The notes under the pieces: generated by a model
What the model was told of the DNA's origin: nothing
What the model saw: only the letters and a program-made list of their open reading frames with translations
Databases searched by the model: none
DNA from: Shewanella zhangzhouensis
GTDB taxonomy: Bacteria > Pseudomonadota > Gammaproteobacteria > Enterobacterales > Shewanellaceae
DNA length: 64,000 bases
Direction: 5' to 3'
Assembly (NCBI RefSeq): GCF_019457615.1
Contig: NZ_CP080414.1
Coordinates: forward strand, 494,501 to 558,500
Shown: in pieces, positions 1 to 8,318 of the stretch
Position numbering within the stretch: position 1 is the first letter of the stretch
Layout of the letters: the number at the start of each line of letters is the position of its first letter
Program-made: the position numbers and the translations under genes

Positions 1-1218
1 GGCGGCGCCCTGATCCCGCTGGCGTTTCGTCTGATTGTGGAATGCCTGCCCTTTGAGAAGCGTGCCATGGGGATGGCGCTCTTTGGCGTCACGGCCACCT
101 TTGCGCCCTCCATCGGGCCTACTCTGGGTGGCTGGCTGACCGAGCATTTCAGCTGGCATTTTCTGTTTTATATCAATGTACCGCCCGGACTCCTGGTGCT
201 GTGGATGCTGGCGTATGGCCTGCAAAAAGGCCCCATCGACTGGGCAAAGCTTGGCAAGGTGAGCTGGGGTGGCATCGCCACCATGGCGCTCGGGCTTGGC
301 TGCCTTGAGGTGGTGCTGGAAGAGGGGAACCGCAAAGACTGGCTCGGCTCCGACTTTATCCGTGATTTGGCCATCATAGCCGCCGTCAACCTGGTGCTGT
401 TTGTCTATTTGCAGCTGAGGAGCCGCAACCCGCTGGTGAACCTGCGTCTGCTGGCCCACAGGGACTTTGCGCTGTCGTCACTGTCGTATTTTTTGTTGGG
501 GCTGGGGTTGTTTGGCGCCATTTACCTGATCCCGCTTTACCTGTCGCAGATCCATAACTATTCGGCGCTGGAAATCGGCAAGGTCATCATGTGGATGGGG
601 TTTCCGCAGCTTTTGGTGCTGCCTCTGGTGCCAAAACTGACCCAAAAGCTGGATCCCCGTTATCTGGCGGCCTGGGGCTTTTTGTTGTTTGCCCTGAGTT
701 ACTATCTCAATGCCCATATGACGGCTCAGTATGCCGGTGAGCAGATGATTCTGGCGCAAATCGTCAGGGCGCTCGGGCAGCCATTCGTGTTGGTGCCCAT
801 TGGTATGATAGCGACCATGCATTTGCGTCAGGAAGATACCCCAAGCGCCTCTACGCTACTGAATCTTATCCGTAACCTCGGTGGTGCCTGTGGTATTGCG
901 CTGGTGGCAACCATGCTGGATAACCGCTTCCGCCAGCATCTGGCCTATTTGAAAGAGTCGCTGCCCGCGGTCAGTCAACAAGCGCACTCCTACCTGCAAC
1001 AGCAGGCAAGCAGCCTGTTTGCGGCAGGGGCCGATCCCATGGCAGCCGATTCGATGGCCCGCAAGATGCTGTCTGATACCCTGGTGCGGGAAGCCTACAT
1101 GCAGGCCTATAACGATGTGTTTTTTGCCATAGGGGGCCTGCTGCTGGTGGCCGTAGTAGCCGTATTGCTTATCAGACCTTCCTCTCAGGCCGGGAATGGC
1201 AGCGGTGCCGGGCACTGA
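1..1218 (+). CDS. DHA2-family MFS multidrug exporter, 3' part (5' end outside window)
   Basis: The reading frame is open from base 1, so this is the C-terminal ~405 residues of a longer protein (family members are about 500 residues). It contains the motif-C-like region with GPTLGG at about residue 40 and several hydrophobic helices, including FALSYYLNAHM and FAIGGLLLVAVVAVLL near the end. EmrB/QacA (DHA2, 14-TM) proteins are proton-driven drug exporters in the inner membrane, usually paired with an EmrA-type membrane-fusion protein; any such partner would lie upstream and is not visible. The substrate cannot be predicted. A GTG at 37 is an internal codon, not the real start. There is no clear terminator downstream; the next gene begins 128 bp later. 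Confidence 0.85.
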   Translation, partial: GGALIPLAFRLIVECLPFEKRAMGMALFGVTATFAPSIGPTLGGWLTEHFSWHFLFYINVPPGLLVLWMLAYGLQKGPIDWAKLGKVSWGGIATMALGLGCLEVVLEEGNRKDWLGSDFIRDLAIIAAVNLVLFVYLQLRSRNPLVNLRLLAHRDFALSSLSYFLLGLGLFGAIYLIPLYLSQIHNYSALEIGKVIMWMGFPQLLVLPLVPKLTQKLDPRYLAAWGFLLFALSYYLNAHMTAQYAGEQMILAQIVRALGQPFVLVPIGMIATMHLRQEDTPSASTLLNLIRNLGGACGIALVATMLDNRFRQHLAYLKESLPAVSQQAHSYLQQQASSLFAAGADPMAADSMARKMLSDTLVREAYMQAYNDVFFAIGGLLLVAVVAVLLIRPSSQAGNGSGAGH

Positions 1219-1346
1219 GGCAAGGCGTTTGTGGGGCGAGGCGTCTTGGTTGGCAGCAGCGGGATGGCGTCTAATCCTCCAAAGCGGGGCTGCAAGGGGC
1301 CGATGGCGGTGATAGACTGACCGCGGTCAATTACCCGGAGGCCCCT

Positions 1347-1805
1347 ATGATCCGCTGGCAAACACAGGCTTTTTCCGACCTCGATGCCCTGACGTTGTAC
1401 CGTTTATTGAAGCTCAGAGTGGATATTTTTGTTGTAGAGCAGCATTGCCCCTATCCCGAACTCGACGACAAAGATTTGCATCCGCAGGCGATGCATCTGC
1501 TGGGTTGGCAGCAGGATTCGCTGGTCGCCTATGCGCGCATATTGCCGCCGGGACTCAGTTACCCTGAAGCCAGTATCGGCCGGGTCGCTGTTTCCGAAGC
1601 GGTGCGCGGTGGTGGCATGGCCAGAGCGTTAATGAACAAAGCCATTGAACATGCCCTGCAAACATGGCCTGACGCCGGCATTCAAATCGGGGCGCAGGAA
1701 TACCTGCAGGGTTTTTATTCCTCACTTGGTTTTACACCAGCCTCCGACGTTTACCTTGAAGATGGGATCCCCCATCTGGATATGCGCTTTCATCAAAGGA
1801 CATGA
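1347..1805 (+). CDS. elaA: GNAT N-acetyltransferase, ElaA-like
   Basis: 152 residues, the usual ElaA length. The protein has the ElaA N-terminal pattern (LYRLLKLRVDIFVVEQHCPY, about residues 17-36) and the GNAT acetyl-CoA-binding motif around RVAVSEAVRGGGMARALM (residues 79-96), followed by a C-terminal YSSLGF element. It should be a cytosolic acetyltransferase that uses acetyl-CoA; the natural acceptor for ElaA is not established. A GGAGG Shine-Dalgarno-like stretch lies just upstream of the ATG. The next gene starts 4 bp after the stop, so the two probably form an operon. Confidence 0.85.
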   Translation: MIRWQTQAFSDLDALTLYRLLKLRVDIFVVEQHCPYPELDDKDLHPQAMHLLGWQQDSLVAYARILPPGLSYPEASIGRVAVSEAVRGGGMARALMNKAIEHALQTWPDAGIQIGAQEYLQGFYSSLGFTPASDVYLEDGIPHLDMRFHQRT

Positions 1806-1809
1806 GAAG

Positions 1810-2127
1810 ATGACAAACTATGTGATTAACCGTCGCCAACTGGTGTGTGTGGCGAGCTTTTTAGCGTTTCCCGGTAAAGAAGAAGCCCTGATTGAGGCCC
1901 TGGGTGCGCTTATTCCCGATACCCGCCGGGAAGTGGGTTGCATCCGATACGAGCTGAACCAGAGCCGCGACGAGCCAGGGCGCATTACCTTTATCGAAAA
2001 GTTCGTGGATGTGGAGGCGTTCGACAGCCACTGTGCCAAGGATGCCATTCAGCACTATTTTCATCAGCAGATGCCCGAACTGGTGGAGTCTTTCAAGGTA
2101 GAAACCTACCACGAGATCATTGTCTGA
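1810..2127 (+). CDS. Small antibiotic-biosynthesis-monooxygenase (ABM) family protein
   Basis: 105 residues. The start at 1810 is chosen because AAGGA lies 9 bp upstream and the gene then begins 4 bp after the ElaA-like stop; the open frame itself extends further upstream inside elaA. The sequence VCVASFLAFPGKEEALIEAL, then GCIRYELNQS and ITFIEKFVDVEAFDSHC, is the ABM dimeric alpha-beta barrel pattern seen in YgiN-like quinol monooxygenases. These enzymes are small, cofactor-free and act on quinols or aromatic substrates. The real substrate is unknown. A strong terminator follows about 45 bp after the stop. Confidence 0.8.
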   Translation: MTNYVINRRQLVCVASFLAFPGKEEALIEALGALIPDTRREVGCIRYELNQSRDEPGRITFIEKFVDVEAFDSHCAKDAIQHYFHQQMPELVESFKVETYHEIIV

Positions 2128-2169
2128 GTCGGTTGATATTTGGCAGCAGGCAGCAGTAACACAGACGTT

Positions 2170-2196
2170 AAAAAGCCCCTGAGAGGGGCTTTTTTA
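2170..2196 (+). terminator. Rho-independent terminator after the elaA/ABM pair
   Basis: AGCCCCT-gag-AGGGGCT stem (2174-2190) followed by TTTTTT. It closes the two-gene + strand operon. Confidence 0.9.
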
Positions 2197-2223
2197 ATGC
2201 TGAAAACCGGCGGTAGTTATCTT

Positions 2224-2478
2224 TTATTGGCCGCGCAGCACTATTTGCGGATTGGTATCCAATTCGCCATCGGCAGTCAGGGCTGCCAACTCTTGATCCT
2301 GCGCTATCACCGCCAGCGGTCCCCTTGGCATGCTGCGCACAAACAACAACCTGTATCCCCAGGCCTGTAAGCGGTAAAAACTCATTTTTTGTTCGGCAGT
2401 CATGATATTCCAATGCTGCTGAAACGTTGGGGCGCTCCCTCGCCTGTCTTGCTCCACCAATGCGGTTTGATTCATCAT
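2224..2478 (-). CDS. Conserved hypothetical small protein
   Basis: 84 residues from the ATG at 2478. I chose this start, rather than the longer frame to 2520, because AAGGCGAG lies about 5 bp upstream. The protein is basic and soluble with no signal peptide or membrane segment. A central segment runs TAEQKMSFYRLQAWGYRLLFVR and the C-terminus is rich in L, A and D. I recognise no domain and assign no function. It stands alone, divergent from the radical SAM gene at 2606 and convergent with the ABM gene. Confidence 0.6.
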   Translation of the reverse strand: MMNQTALVEQDRRGSAPTFQQHWNIMTAEQKMSFYRLQAWGYRLLFVRSMPRGPLAVIAQDQELAALTADGELDTNPQIVLRGQ

Positions 2479-2605
2479 GACTCGCCTTTTTAGGTGAAAA
2501 CTGGCACAGTTGCCGCGCATTTTAACAGCAGTTGTATGGTTAAAATTTGCGCTGGCGCATATTTGTAAGCATTTCTTATGACTGAATAGTCAAAGGTTCC
2601 TGTTC

Positions 2606-3490
2606 ATGCTCAATTACATAGCTCCGGTATTTCGTCCTCCCTCTGAATGGCAATCGCTGATCCTGCAGGTGACAAACGGCTGCAGTTATAACCGCTGCCG
2701 TTTTTGCGACATGTACACCGCTGAACAAAAGCGTTTCCGTGCCTTTAAAGAAGACAAAATTGAAGCTGACCTGAAACAGGCCGCCGCATCAGGTGTGCCC
2801 ATAAGACGGGTGTTTCTGGCCGATGGTGACGCCATGACACTGCCATTTGCCCGCCTGGAAGCCATTTTGCTGCTTATCCACAAATACCTGCCCGATGTGA
2901 GCCGGATTAGCAGCTATTGCCTGCCAAGAAACCTCAGCAACAAGTCGGTGGAGCAACTTGTCCGCCTCAGAGAGCTGGGGCTCAGCCTCATGTATGTGGG
3001 CTGCGAGAGTGGCGATGATGAAGTACTGGCCCGAGTCGAGAAGGGTGAAACCTTTGCATCCTCCCTGGCGGCACTGGAGAAAATACGCGCGGCCGGGATG
3101 AAGTCCTCGGTGATGATTCTAACCGGCCTTGGTGGCATACATTTGTCACAGCAACATGCCATGAATTCTGCCCGGCTGATGAATGCCGCCCAGCCGGACT
3201 ATTTGAGTACCCTGGTGGTTACGCTGCCCCTGGGCAAGGCACGCATGGATGAAGGCTTTGACAAGGACTTCCGCTTGCCGGAACAGCGAGGGTTGCTGGA
3301 AGAAATGCATACCCTGCTGACGCACCTTGAGTTGTCGCAGACAGTGTTTCGCTCGGATCATGCGTCGAATTATCTGGTGCTCAAGGGTGTTCTGGGGCGG
3401 GACAAAGACAAGTTGTTGTCGCAGGTGCGTTTGGCGCTGGACTCGCCGGGCGCCGTGCCGCTGAGGCAGGAATGGCAGCGGGGACTGTGA
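2606..3490 (+). CDS. Radical SAM domain protein
   Basis: 294 residues. Near the N-terminus the cysteines C26, C31 and C34 form C-x4-C-x2-C in GCSYNRCRFC, followed by DMY. This is the 4Fe-4S site of a subgroup of radical SAM proteins in which the first spacing is four residues. A TIM-barrel body follows, with the SAM-binding-like LMYVGCESGDDEVL (about residue 130) and VMILTGLGG (about 170). It should use a 4Fe-4S cluster and SAM to generate a radical; the substrate is unknown. It stands alone on this strand and is convergent with the MscS gene. A GC-rich hairpin lies just after the stop. Confidence 0.85.
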   Translation: MLNYIAPVFRPPSEWQSLILQVTNGCSYNRCRFCDMYTAEQKRFRAFKEDKIEADLKQAAASGVPIRRVFLADGDAMTLPFARLEAILLLIHKYLPDVSRISSYCLPRNLSNKSVEQLVRLRELGLSLMYVGCESGDDEVLARVEKGETFASSLAALEKIRAAGMKSSVMILTGLGGIHLSQQHAMNSARLMNAAQPDYLSTLVVTLPLGKARMDEGFDKDFRLPEQRGLLEEMHTLLTHLELSQTVFRSDHASNYLVLKGVLGRDKDKLLSQVRLALDSPGAVPLRQEWQRGL

Positions 3491-3507
3491 GGCGCTCGTG
3501 GAGCGCC
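3491..3507. terminator. GC-rich hairpin between convergent genes
   Basis: GGCGCTC-gtg-GAGCGCC directly after the radical SAM stop and before the mscS stop. It has no good T-run on either strand, so it may only protect 3' ends. Confidence 0.45.
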
Positions 3508-3517
3508 TCCGGCCTGT

Positions 3518-4366
3518 TTATTCACCGATAAGGTGGGCTTCCCGGCTCAAAGACGGGATCTTGATGGCAGCGGCTTTCAGCGCCCCGTGAATAGCCTGAT
3601 GGGTGATGTATTTGTCCTGAAAATAGCTCTGGGTGGGCAGCCAGTATCTGAGGCCAATTTCAATACCCAGATTGTTAAACCCGTTAATCCCCACCTGGGG
3701 AGGCTGCTCGGCATGAAGCTTTCCGCTGCCAAGCAGCGCCTTGTTGACCAAGGCGATAACGGCATCGGCATCCTGGTCATAACAGATGTTGAATTGGCTT
3801 TCTACCAGCTTGTATTCAAAGGAGTTATGCAGGATTTCTCCCACTATGTGCTTGTTGGGAATGCTGATCTGTTCGCCTTCTTCATTGGTGAGAATTGTCA
3901 TGCCAAGCATTATGTCTTTCACCACCCCGGTCACCCCGCGCACACTGATGGTGTTACCCACGGCAAAGGGGCGGGTCACTATGATGGTGATGCCGGCGGC
4001 ATAGTTTGACAGCATCCCCTGAATGGCCAGACCGGCACCGAGTGAGGCTGCGCCTATGGCCGCCACCATGGGGGTGACGCTGATCCCAAGCTTACCCAAA
4101 GCGACTATGGCCACCATGATGATAATCAGAATGCGTACCAGGTGGGTGACGAAGCTGGCGAGGGTGATATCGACCCGGTACTTTTCCAGTTGTTTGTTGA
4201 CCATGCCGGCGACCTTGGCCGCAAGCCAAAGGCCGAGCAAAAAGATAAGCAGGGCACCAATCAGCTGAAAACTGTATTGCACCAAAAACTCGGTGATGAG
4301 GTCATAGACGTTTTGCAGCTGAGCCAATTCCTGTTGCAGTCCCTGCTCCAGACCTGTGTTATTCAT
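3518..4366 (-). CDS. mscS: Small-conductance mechanosensitive channel (MscS family)
   Basis: 282 residues from the ATG at 4366, chosen because GGAGG lies 5 bp upstream; the frame continues 13 codons further without such a site. Three N-terminal hydrophobic helices are visible, with the pore-lining TM3 pattern AAIGAASLGAGLAIQGMLSNYAAG (about residues 105-128). The beta domain follows with RPFAVGNTISVRGVTGVV and ILTNEEGEQISIPNKHI, then the alpha/beta C-terminal cage. MscS opens under membrane tension during osmotic downshock and releases solutes from the cytoplasm. Length matches E. coli MscS (286). Confidence 0.9.
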   Translation of the reverse strand: MNNTGLEQGLQQELAQLQNVYDLITEFLVQYSFQLIGALLIFLLGLWLAAKVAGMVNKQLEKYRVDITLASFVTHLVRILIIIMVAIVALGKLGISVTPMVAAIGAASLGAGLAIQGMLSNYAAGITIIVTRPFAVGNTISVRGVTGVVKDIMLGMTILTNEEGEQISIPNKHIVGEILHNSFEYKLVESQFNICYDQDADAVIALVNKALLGSGKLHAEQPPQVGINGFNNLGIEIGLRYWLPTQSYFQDKYITHQAIHGALKAAAIKIPSLSREAHLIGE

Positions 4367-4507
4367 ATTTCCTCCGCAGCTTCCTTCATTTGCCGATGAA
4401 TTCACCCTGAGGTATCAACATCTGCTTCAAATATCCTGACATTTTGCCTGTTGGCGATGGGAAAGAGAATGCCTGTGTGGCGGCTGGAGAAGGAGGCTGA
4501 CTTCTCC

Positions 4508-5281
4508 TCAGCCCAGTTTCAGACTCAGCATGCTGATGGCACCCATGGTCAACTGGTTGTTGAACAGAGTTCTGGGTTCATCCGGGTAGCCTGTGCCCAA
4601 AAGGTAAAACAATGGCCTTAAGTGCTCGTCCGTGGGATGGCAGAGTCTGGCGGTATCGGCATTGACCAGACTGGTGTAATCCAATACGGCGTCATCGGCC
4701 TTATCCAGCAGCCGTTGGCCTATTGCTTCGTTGAACGCTGATGCCCAGGGATAAGTACCGTCGCCGGGAACCAGCGCCCGCAGGTTATGCACAGTATTAC
4801 CCGAGCCGATAATCAGCACGCCTTGCTCCCTCAACGTCCGTAATGCCCGTCCTGTGCCATACTCTTGTTCTGGCGTGAGTTGCATGTCCAGGCTCAGCTG
4901 CAATACCGGAATATCTGCCTCGGGGTACAGATGAACCAAGAGTGACCAGGCGCCGTGGTCCAAACCACGCGAGTGATCCAGGCGACTGTTGGGTAACAGT
5001 GCTGCGATTTGCGCCGCCAGCTCAGGCGCCCCCGGCGCTGGATACTGCATGGCATAAAGGGCATCGGGAAAACCGCCGAAGTCGTGGATAGTGTCGGGCT
5101 GGGTAGCGGCCGAAACCAAAGTGCCACGGGTGTTCCAGTGGGCCGATATCATCAATATGGCCCTGGGTCTGGGCAGGGTTTGCCCAAGCTTGCGCCAGCT
5201 TTGGCTGATGGGAGTATGTTCGAGCGCATTCATTGGGCTGCCGTGGCCAAGAAAAAGGGCAGGCATGGGTAAGGTTGACAT
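4508..5281 (-). CDS. ygiD: Extradiol aromatic ring-opening dioxygenase, YgiD/DODA type
   Basis: 257 residues. The family's metal-binding histidines appear in FLGHGSPMNAL (about H13), SAHWNTRG (about H48) and GLDHGAWSLLVHLYPEAD. This class III LigB-fold enzyme cleaves catechol-type rings; E. coli YgiD has 4,5-DOPA extradiol dioxygenase activity. Zn rather than Fe is bound in several members. A GGAGT site precedes the ATG by 5 bp. It stands alone and is divergent from the decarboxylase at 5588. Confidence 0.9.
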   Translation of the reverse strand: MSTLPMPALFLGHGSPMNALEHTPISQSWRKLGQTLPRPRAILMISAHWNTRGTLVSAATQPDTIHDFGGFPDALYAMQYPAPGAPELAAQIAALLPNSRLDHSRGLDHGAWSLLVHLYPEADIPVLQLSLDMQLTPEQEYGTGRALRTLREQGVLIIGSGNTVHNLRALVPGDGTYPWASAFNEAIGQRLLDKADDAVLDYTSLVNADTARLCHPTDEHLRPLFYLLGTGYPDEPRTLFNNQLTMGAISMLSLKLG

Positions 5282-5587
5282 TGGGACTCCATTGGTTGAT
5301 TTGTCGGTCCAGCATAGTCCGACACATCCATCAGGAAAATTGCAAAATTCTCGTCAAATCTGCTCAGAAAATCGAACAGTAAAAGAGATAGGTAAACTGA
5401 TACTCAAGCTACTGATTAAATTGGTAAAAAATTGCAGTCATTGAAGTGGAAAATGAGTGGAATAAAAATTTGCTTTTATGGCATAAAAATTCGTTGCATC
5501 TTCAGCGAAAATAGCGTCTACTTCGCACGTTTTTTACCATCACATTGATGCCATCCACTCGGGCTAAGTACAGGAGAACCAAGGCCA
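5282..5587. other. AT-rich intergenic region between divergent ygiD and decarboxylase genes
   Basis: About 306 bp holding the promoters for two divergent genes. Apart from the candidate decarboxylase promoter (5494-5522) I see no strong repeat, hairpin or open frame. Confidence 0.6.
5494..5522 (+). promoter_or_regulatory. Candidate sigma-70 promoter for the decarboxylase gene
   Basis: TTGCAT, a 17-bp spacer and TCTACT, placing the start about 60 bp before the ATG. The -35 box is a fair match and the -10 is weak, so this is tentative. Confidence 0.35.
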
Positions 5588-6763
5588 ATGAGCCAGTTTC
5601 AATCTATTGACGTTGCTGATTTTTACGATAGTGAAACCTTTGCACGAATTCAGGAATTCGCCAAAGACAAGGCAACCCCTTTTGTGGTGATTGATACCAA
5701 TATCATCGCGAAGCAATACGATGACATGGTGACCAACTTCCCGTTTGCCAACGTTTATTATGCAGTTAAGGCCAATCCCGCCAAGGAGATCCTGACCCTG
5801 CTGAAAGACAAAGGCTCCAACTTTGATATCGCATCTATCTATGAGCTGGATATGGTGATGGCAGTCGGTGTGACTGCGGATCGCGTCAGCTTTGGCAACA
5901 CCATCAAAAAACGCAAAGATGTCCGTGCTTTTTATGAGCGTGGCGTGCGTTTGTTTGCATCTGACTCTGAAGCCGACTTGCGCATGATTGCCGAAGAAGC
6001 CCCGGGCTCCAAAGTGTATGTGCGGATCCTGACGGAAGGTTCGCAAACCGCTGACTGGCCGTTGTCACGCAAGTTCGGTTGCCAGAATGAAATGGCCTAT
6101 GAGCTGCTGGCGCTGGCAAAAGAGCTGGGTCTGGATCCTTACGGCATATCCTTCCACGTGGGTTCTCAGCAGCGCGATATCGGCGCCTGGGATGCCGCCA
6201 TCGGTAAGGTGAAGGTACTGTTCGATCGTCTGCGTGAAGATCACGGTATTGTGCTTAAGATGATTAACATGGGTGGCGGTTTCCCGGCCAACTACATCGA
6301 CAAGACCAATCAACTCGGTGTTTACGCTCAGCAAATCAAGCACTTCCTTAAGGAAGACTTTGGTGATGAGCTGCCTGAAATCATTCTGGAACCCGGTCGC
6401 TCACTGATTTCCAACGCCGGCGTGCTGATTTCTGAAGTGGTACTTATCAGCCGTAAATCTCACACAGCGCTTGAGCGTTGGGTATACACAGATGTGGGTA
6501 AATTCTCAGGTTTGATTGAGACCATGGATGAGGCCATCAAATACCCCATCTTCACCGAAAAGAAGGGTGAGCTGGACAAGTGTGTGATTGCCGGACCAAC
6601 CTGCGACAGTGCCGACATCATGTATGAGCACTATGCCTATGGTTTGCCATCGGATCTCGCCATCGGTGACCGCCTGTACTGGTTGACCGCCGGTGCCTAT
6701 ACCACCACTTACTCAGCAGTGTGCTTCAACGGTTTCCCGCCGCTCAAGGATTACTACCTGTAA
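5588..6763 (+). CDS. Fold-type III PLP-dependent ornithine/lysine decarboxylase
   Basis: 391 residues, matching the short eukaryote-like ODC/lysine-ODC group rather than the ~720-residue fold-I SpeC/SpeF. The PLP lysine is K61 in YAVKANP. HVGSQQ and the Gly-rich NMGGGFPA bind the PLP phosphate, EPGR is present (about residue 274), and C339 in PTCDSADIM is the C-terminal active-site cysteine supplied across the dimer. It should make putrescine, possibly also cadaverine, which Shewanella uses for polyamines and for hydroxamate siderophores; that second use is from family knowledge. AAGG lies 5 bp before the ATG. A strong terminator follows. Confidence 0.88.
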   Translation: MSQFQSIDVADFYDSETFARIQEFAKDKATPFVVIDTNIIAKQYDDMVTNFPFANVYYAVKANPAKEILTLLKDKGSNFDIASIYELDMVMAVGVTADRVSFGNTIKKRKDVRAFYERGVRLFASDSEADLRMIAEEAPGSKVYVRILTEGSQTADWPLSRKFGCQNEMAYELLALAKELGLDPYGISFHVGSQQRDIGAWDAAIGKVKVLFDRLREDHGIVLKMINMGGGFPANYIDKTNQLGVYAQQIKHFLKEDFGDELPEIILEPGRSLISNAGVLISEVVLISRKSHTALERWVYTDVGKFSGLIETMDEAIKYPIFTEKKGELDKCVIAGPTCDSADIMYEHYAYGLPSDLAIGDRLYWLTAGAYTTTYSAVCFNGFPPLKDYYL

Positions 6764-6790
6764 TCGGCGTTTCAGGGATAACGGTAACGT

Positions 6791-6827
6791 AAAAATAAAG
6801 GGTGCCATTCAGGCACCCTTTATTTTT
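6791..6827. terminator. Bidirectional terminator
   Basis: AAAATAAAGGGTGCC-attca-GGCACCCTTTATTTT, with A-run and T-run flanks, between the convergent decarboxylase and ydcH genes; it can serve both strands. Confidence 0.9.
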
Positions 6828-6849
6828 GAAGCAAGCTGGCAGTGTGACA

Positions 6850-7065
6850 TCAGTTGTCGTATGACTTGAGGATCTGTTGCAGTTCCTCTTTCAAGTGCAG
6901 CTTCTTTTGCTTCAAAACTTTTAATTCTGGGGTGGCATCACTGGAAAGATGTTTTTCCAACTCCTTTACTTCTTTATCCAGCTCATTGTGCTCGTTGAAT
7001 ATTTTTAAAAAATGCGCATCTTCGGTTTTTAATCTGGTAATCAGATCCCGGTATTCTGGAAACAT
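6850..7065 (-). CDS. ydcH: YdcH/DUF465 family small coiled-coil protein
   Basis: 71 residues, the family length. It begins MFPEYRDLITRLK and continues FLKIFNEHNELDKEVKELE, which is the YdcH signature: two antiparallel helices rich in K, E and L. The molecular role of this family is not established. It is a cytosolic, single-gene unit ending at the shared terminator with the decarboxylase gene. A CRP-like palindrome lies about 70 bp upstream of its start. Confidence 0.88.
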   Translation of the reverse strand: MFPEYRDLITRLKTEDAHFLKIFNEHNELDKEVKELEKHLSSDATPELKVLKQKKLHLKEELQQILKSYDN

Positions 7066-7135
7066 CTATTCTTCCCTCTGCTGTGCGTTTTCTCCTGGGT
7101 TCAAATCAACCCTACGCCCAGTTGCATGGGATAAA

Positions 7136-7151
7136 AGTGATCCGGATCACT
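7136..7151. promoter_or_regulatory. CRP-like palindrome
   Basis: AGTGATCCGGATCACT is a perfect 16-bp palindrome with the CRP core GTGA-N6-TCAC. It lies 70 bp before ydcH and about 350 bp before udp. In E. coli udp is CRP-controlled, but the distance here fits ydcH better. Confidence 0.5.
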
Positions 7152-7423
7152 AAGTCGATACACATATTTTATCTATTTGATTTTTATTTAAATTATCTTG
7201 TTTCACATTGCAGGTCCAAGTCCTGATTTGTCTTGCTGTTAATCCGTCATTCGGGCCATGGCGTATCACCCCACGGCTGCTATCTTAATAGTCAGTAAGC
7301 GTGCTTCGCGGGCTGAAAAGTGGCCGGGACAAGGCTTAAGCGTCTCAACGCGGTATTCGTAACCGTATTGGTAATTGGATTACGTTTTTTGCCATAAAGC
7401 TTGGCGGAAAATTCGTGATCCAG

Positions 7424-7462
7424 TTAACCTTATCCGCTTCGATACTAGGTTAAAGTCGAAGC
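7424..7462. promoter_or_regulatory. Interleaved inverted repeats upstream of udp
   Basis: TTAACCT (7424-7430) pairs with AGGTTAA (7447-7453), and GCTTCGA (7436-7442) pairs with TCGAAGC (7456-7462). The arms alternate A-B-A'-B', so the two hairpins exclude each other or form a pseudoknot. They could instead be overlapping protein-binding dyads. The region ends 40 bp before the udp start. Confidence 0.45.
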
Positions 7463-7502
7463 TATTAGAATTTTATTATCAAAAATGAAAGGGGTTTTCA
7501 CC

Positions 7503-8261
7503 ATGGCTGATGTATTTCACCTGGGTTTAACAAAAAACATGTTGGATGGTGCCACGCTGGCGATTGTGCCTGGCGACCCAGAGCGTGTGAAACGTATTGC
7601 CGAATTGATGGATAAGCCAACCTTCCTGGCCAGCCATCGTGAATTTACCAGTTACCTGGCGTATCTGGATGGCAAGCCTGTTGTGGTTTGTTCAACCGGT
7701 ATCGGTGGTCCTTCCACCTCTATCGCTGTGGAAGAGCTGGCGCAGCTGGGTATCAACACTTTCCTGCGTGTAGGCACCACAGGTGCGATCCAGCCCCATG
7801 TGAACGTAGGTGACCTGATTGTGACCCAGGCGTCAGTGCGTCTGGATGGTGCCAGCCTACACTTTGCCCCGATGGAGTTCCCGGCGGTAGCCAACTTTGA
7901 GTGTACCACTGCCATGGTGGCGGCTTGCCGTGATGCCGGCGTTGAGCCCCATGTTGGTGTGACCGCTTCCAGTGATACCTTCTATCCCGGTCAGGAGCGT
8001 TACGACACAGTATCAGGTCGCGTGACCCGCCGTTTCGAAGGTTCCATGAAAGAGTGGCAGGAAATGGGCGTGCTGAACTATGAAATGGAGTCGGCGACCC
8101 TGTTTACCATGTGTGCTTCCCAGGGCTGGCGCGCTGCCTGCGTGGCGGGTGTGATTGTAAACCGTACTCAGCAGGAAATTCCTGATGAGGCGACCATGAA
8201 AAATACCGAAGTCAGCGCTGTGTCTGTGGTGGTCGCTGCAGCCCGCAAACTCTTGGCTTGA
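7503..8261 (+). CDS. udp: Uridine phosphorylase
   Basis: 252 residues from the ATG at 7503, preferred over 7485 because it aligns with the E. coli Udp start (SDVFHLGLTKN) and has AAGGGG upstream. It is nearly colinear with E. coli Udp: VPGDPERV binds phosphate, STGIGGPSTSIAVEELAQLG is the family signature, and MNYEMESATLFTMC binds the nucleoside. It converts uridine and phosphate to uracil and ribose-1-phosphate in pyrimidine salvage. The convergent neighbour is a Tsx-like nucleoside porin, so uptake and catabolism genes sit together. Confidence 0.97.
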   Translation: MADVFHLGLTKNMLDGATLAIVPGDPERVKRIAELMDKPTFLASHREFTSYLAYLDGKPVVVCSTGIGGPSTSIAVEELAQLGINTFLRVGTTGAIQPHVNVGDLIVTQASVRLDGASLHFAPMEFPAVANFECTTAMVAACRDAGVEPHVGVTASSDTFYPGQERYDTVSGRVTRRFEGSMKEWQEMGVLNYEMESATLFTMCASQGWRAACVAGVIVNRTQQEIPDEATMKNTEVSAVSVVVAAARKLLA

Positions 8262-8272
8262 TGGTCAATGAA

Positions 8273-8302
8273 TAAAAAAGGCGCCCCGGGGCGCCTTTTT
8301 TA
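8273..8302. terminator. Bidirectional terminator between udp and tsx-like gene
   Basis: AAAAAAGGCGCC-ccgg-GGCGCCTTTTTT, a perfect dyad with A- and T-runs on both sides. Confidence 0.92.
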
Positions 8303-8318
8303 TGGGTGGTCCAGCTTA

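Larger units (their letters stand above)
7066..7502. other. Long intergenic region between divergent ydcH and udp
   Basis: About 437 bp. It holds a perfect 16-bp CRP-like palindrome near ydcH (7136-7151) and two interleaved inverted repeats just before udp (7424-7462). The middle (about 7160-7420) shows no clear gene. Confidence 0.6.
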
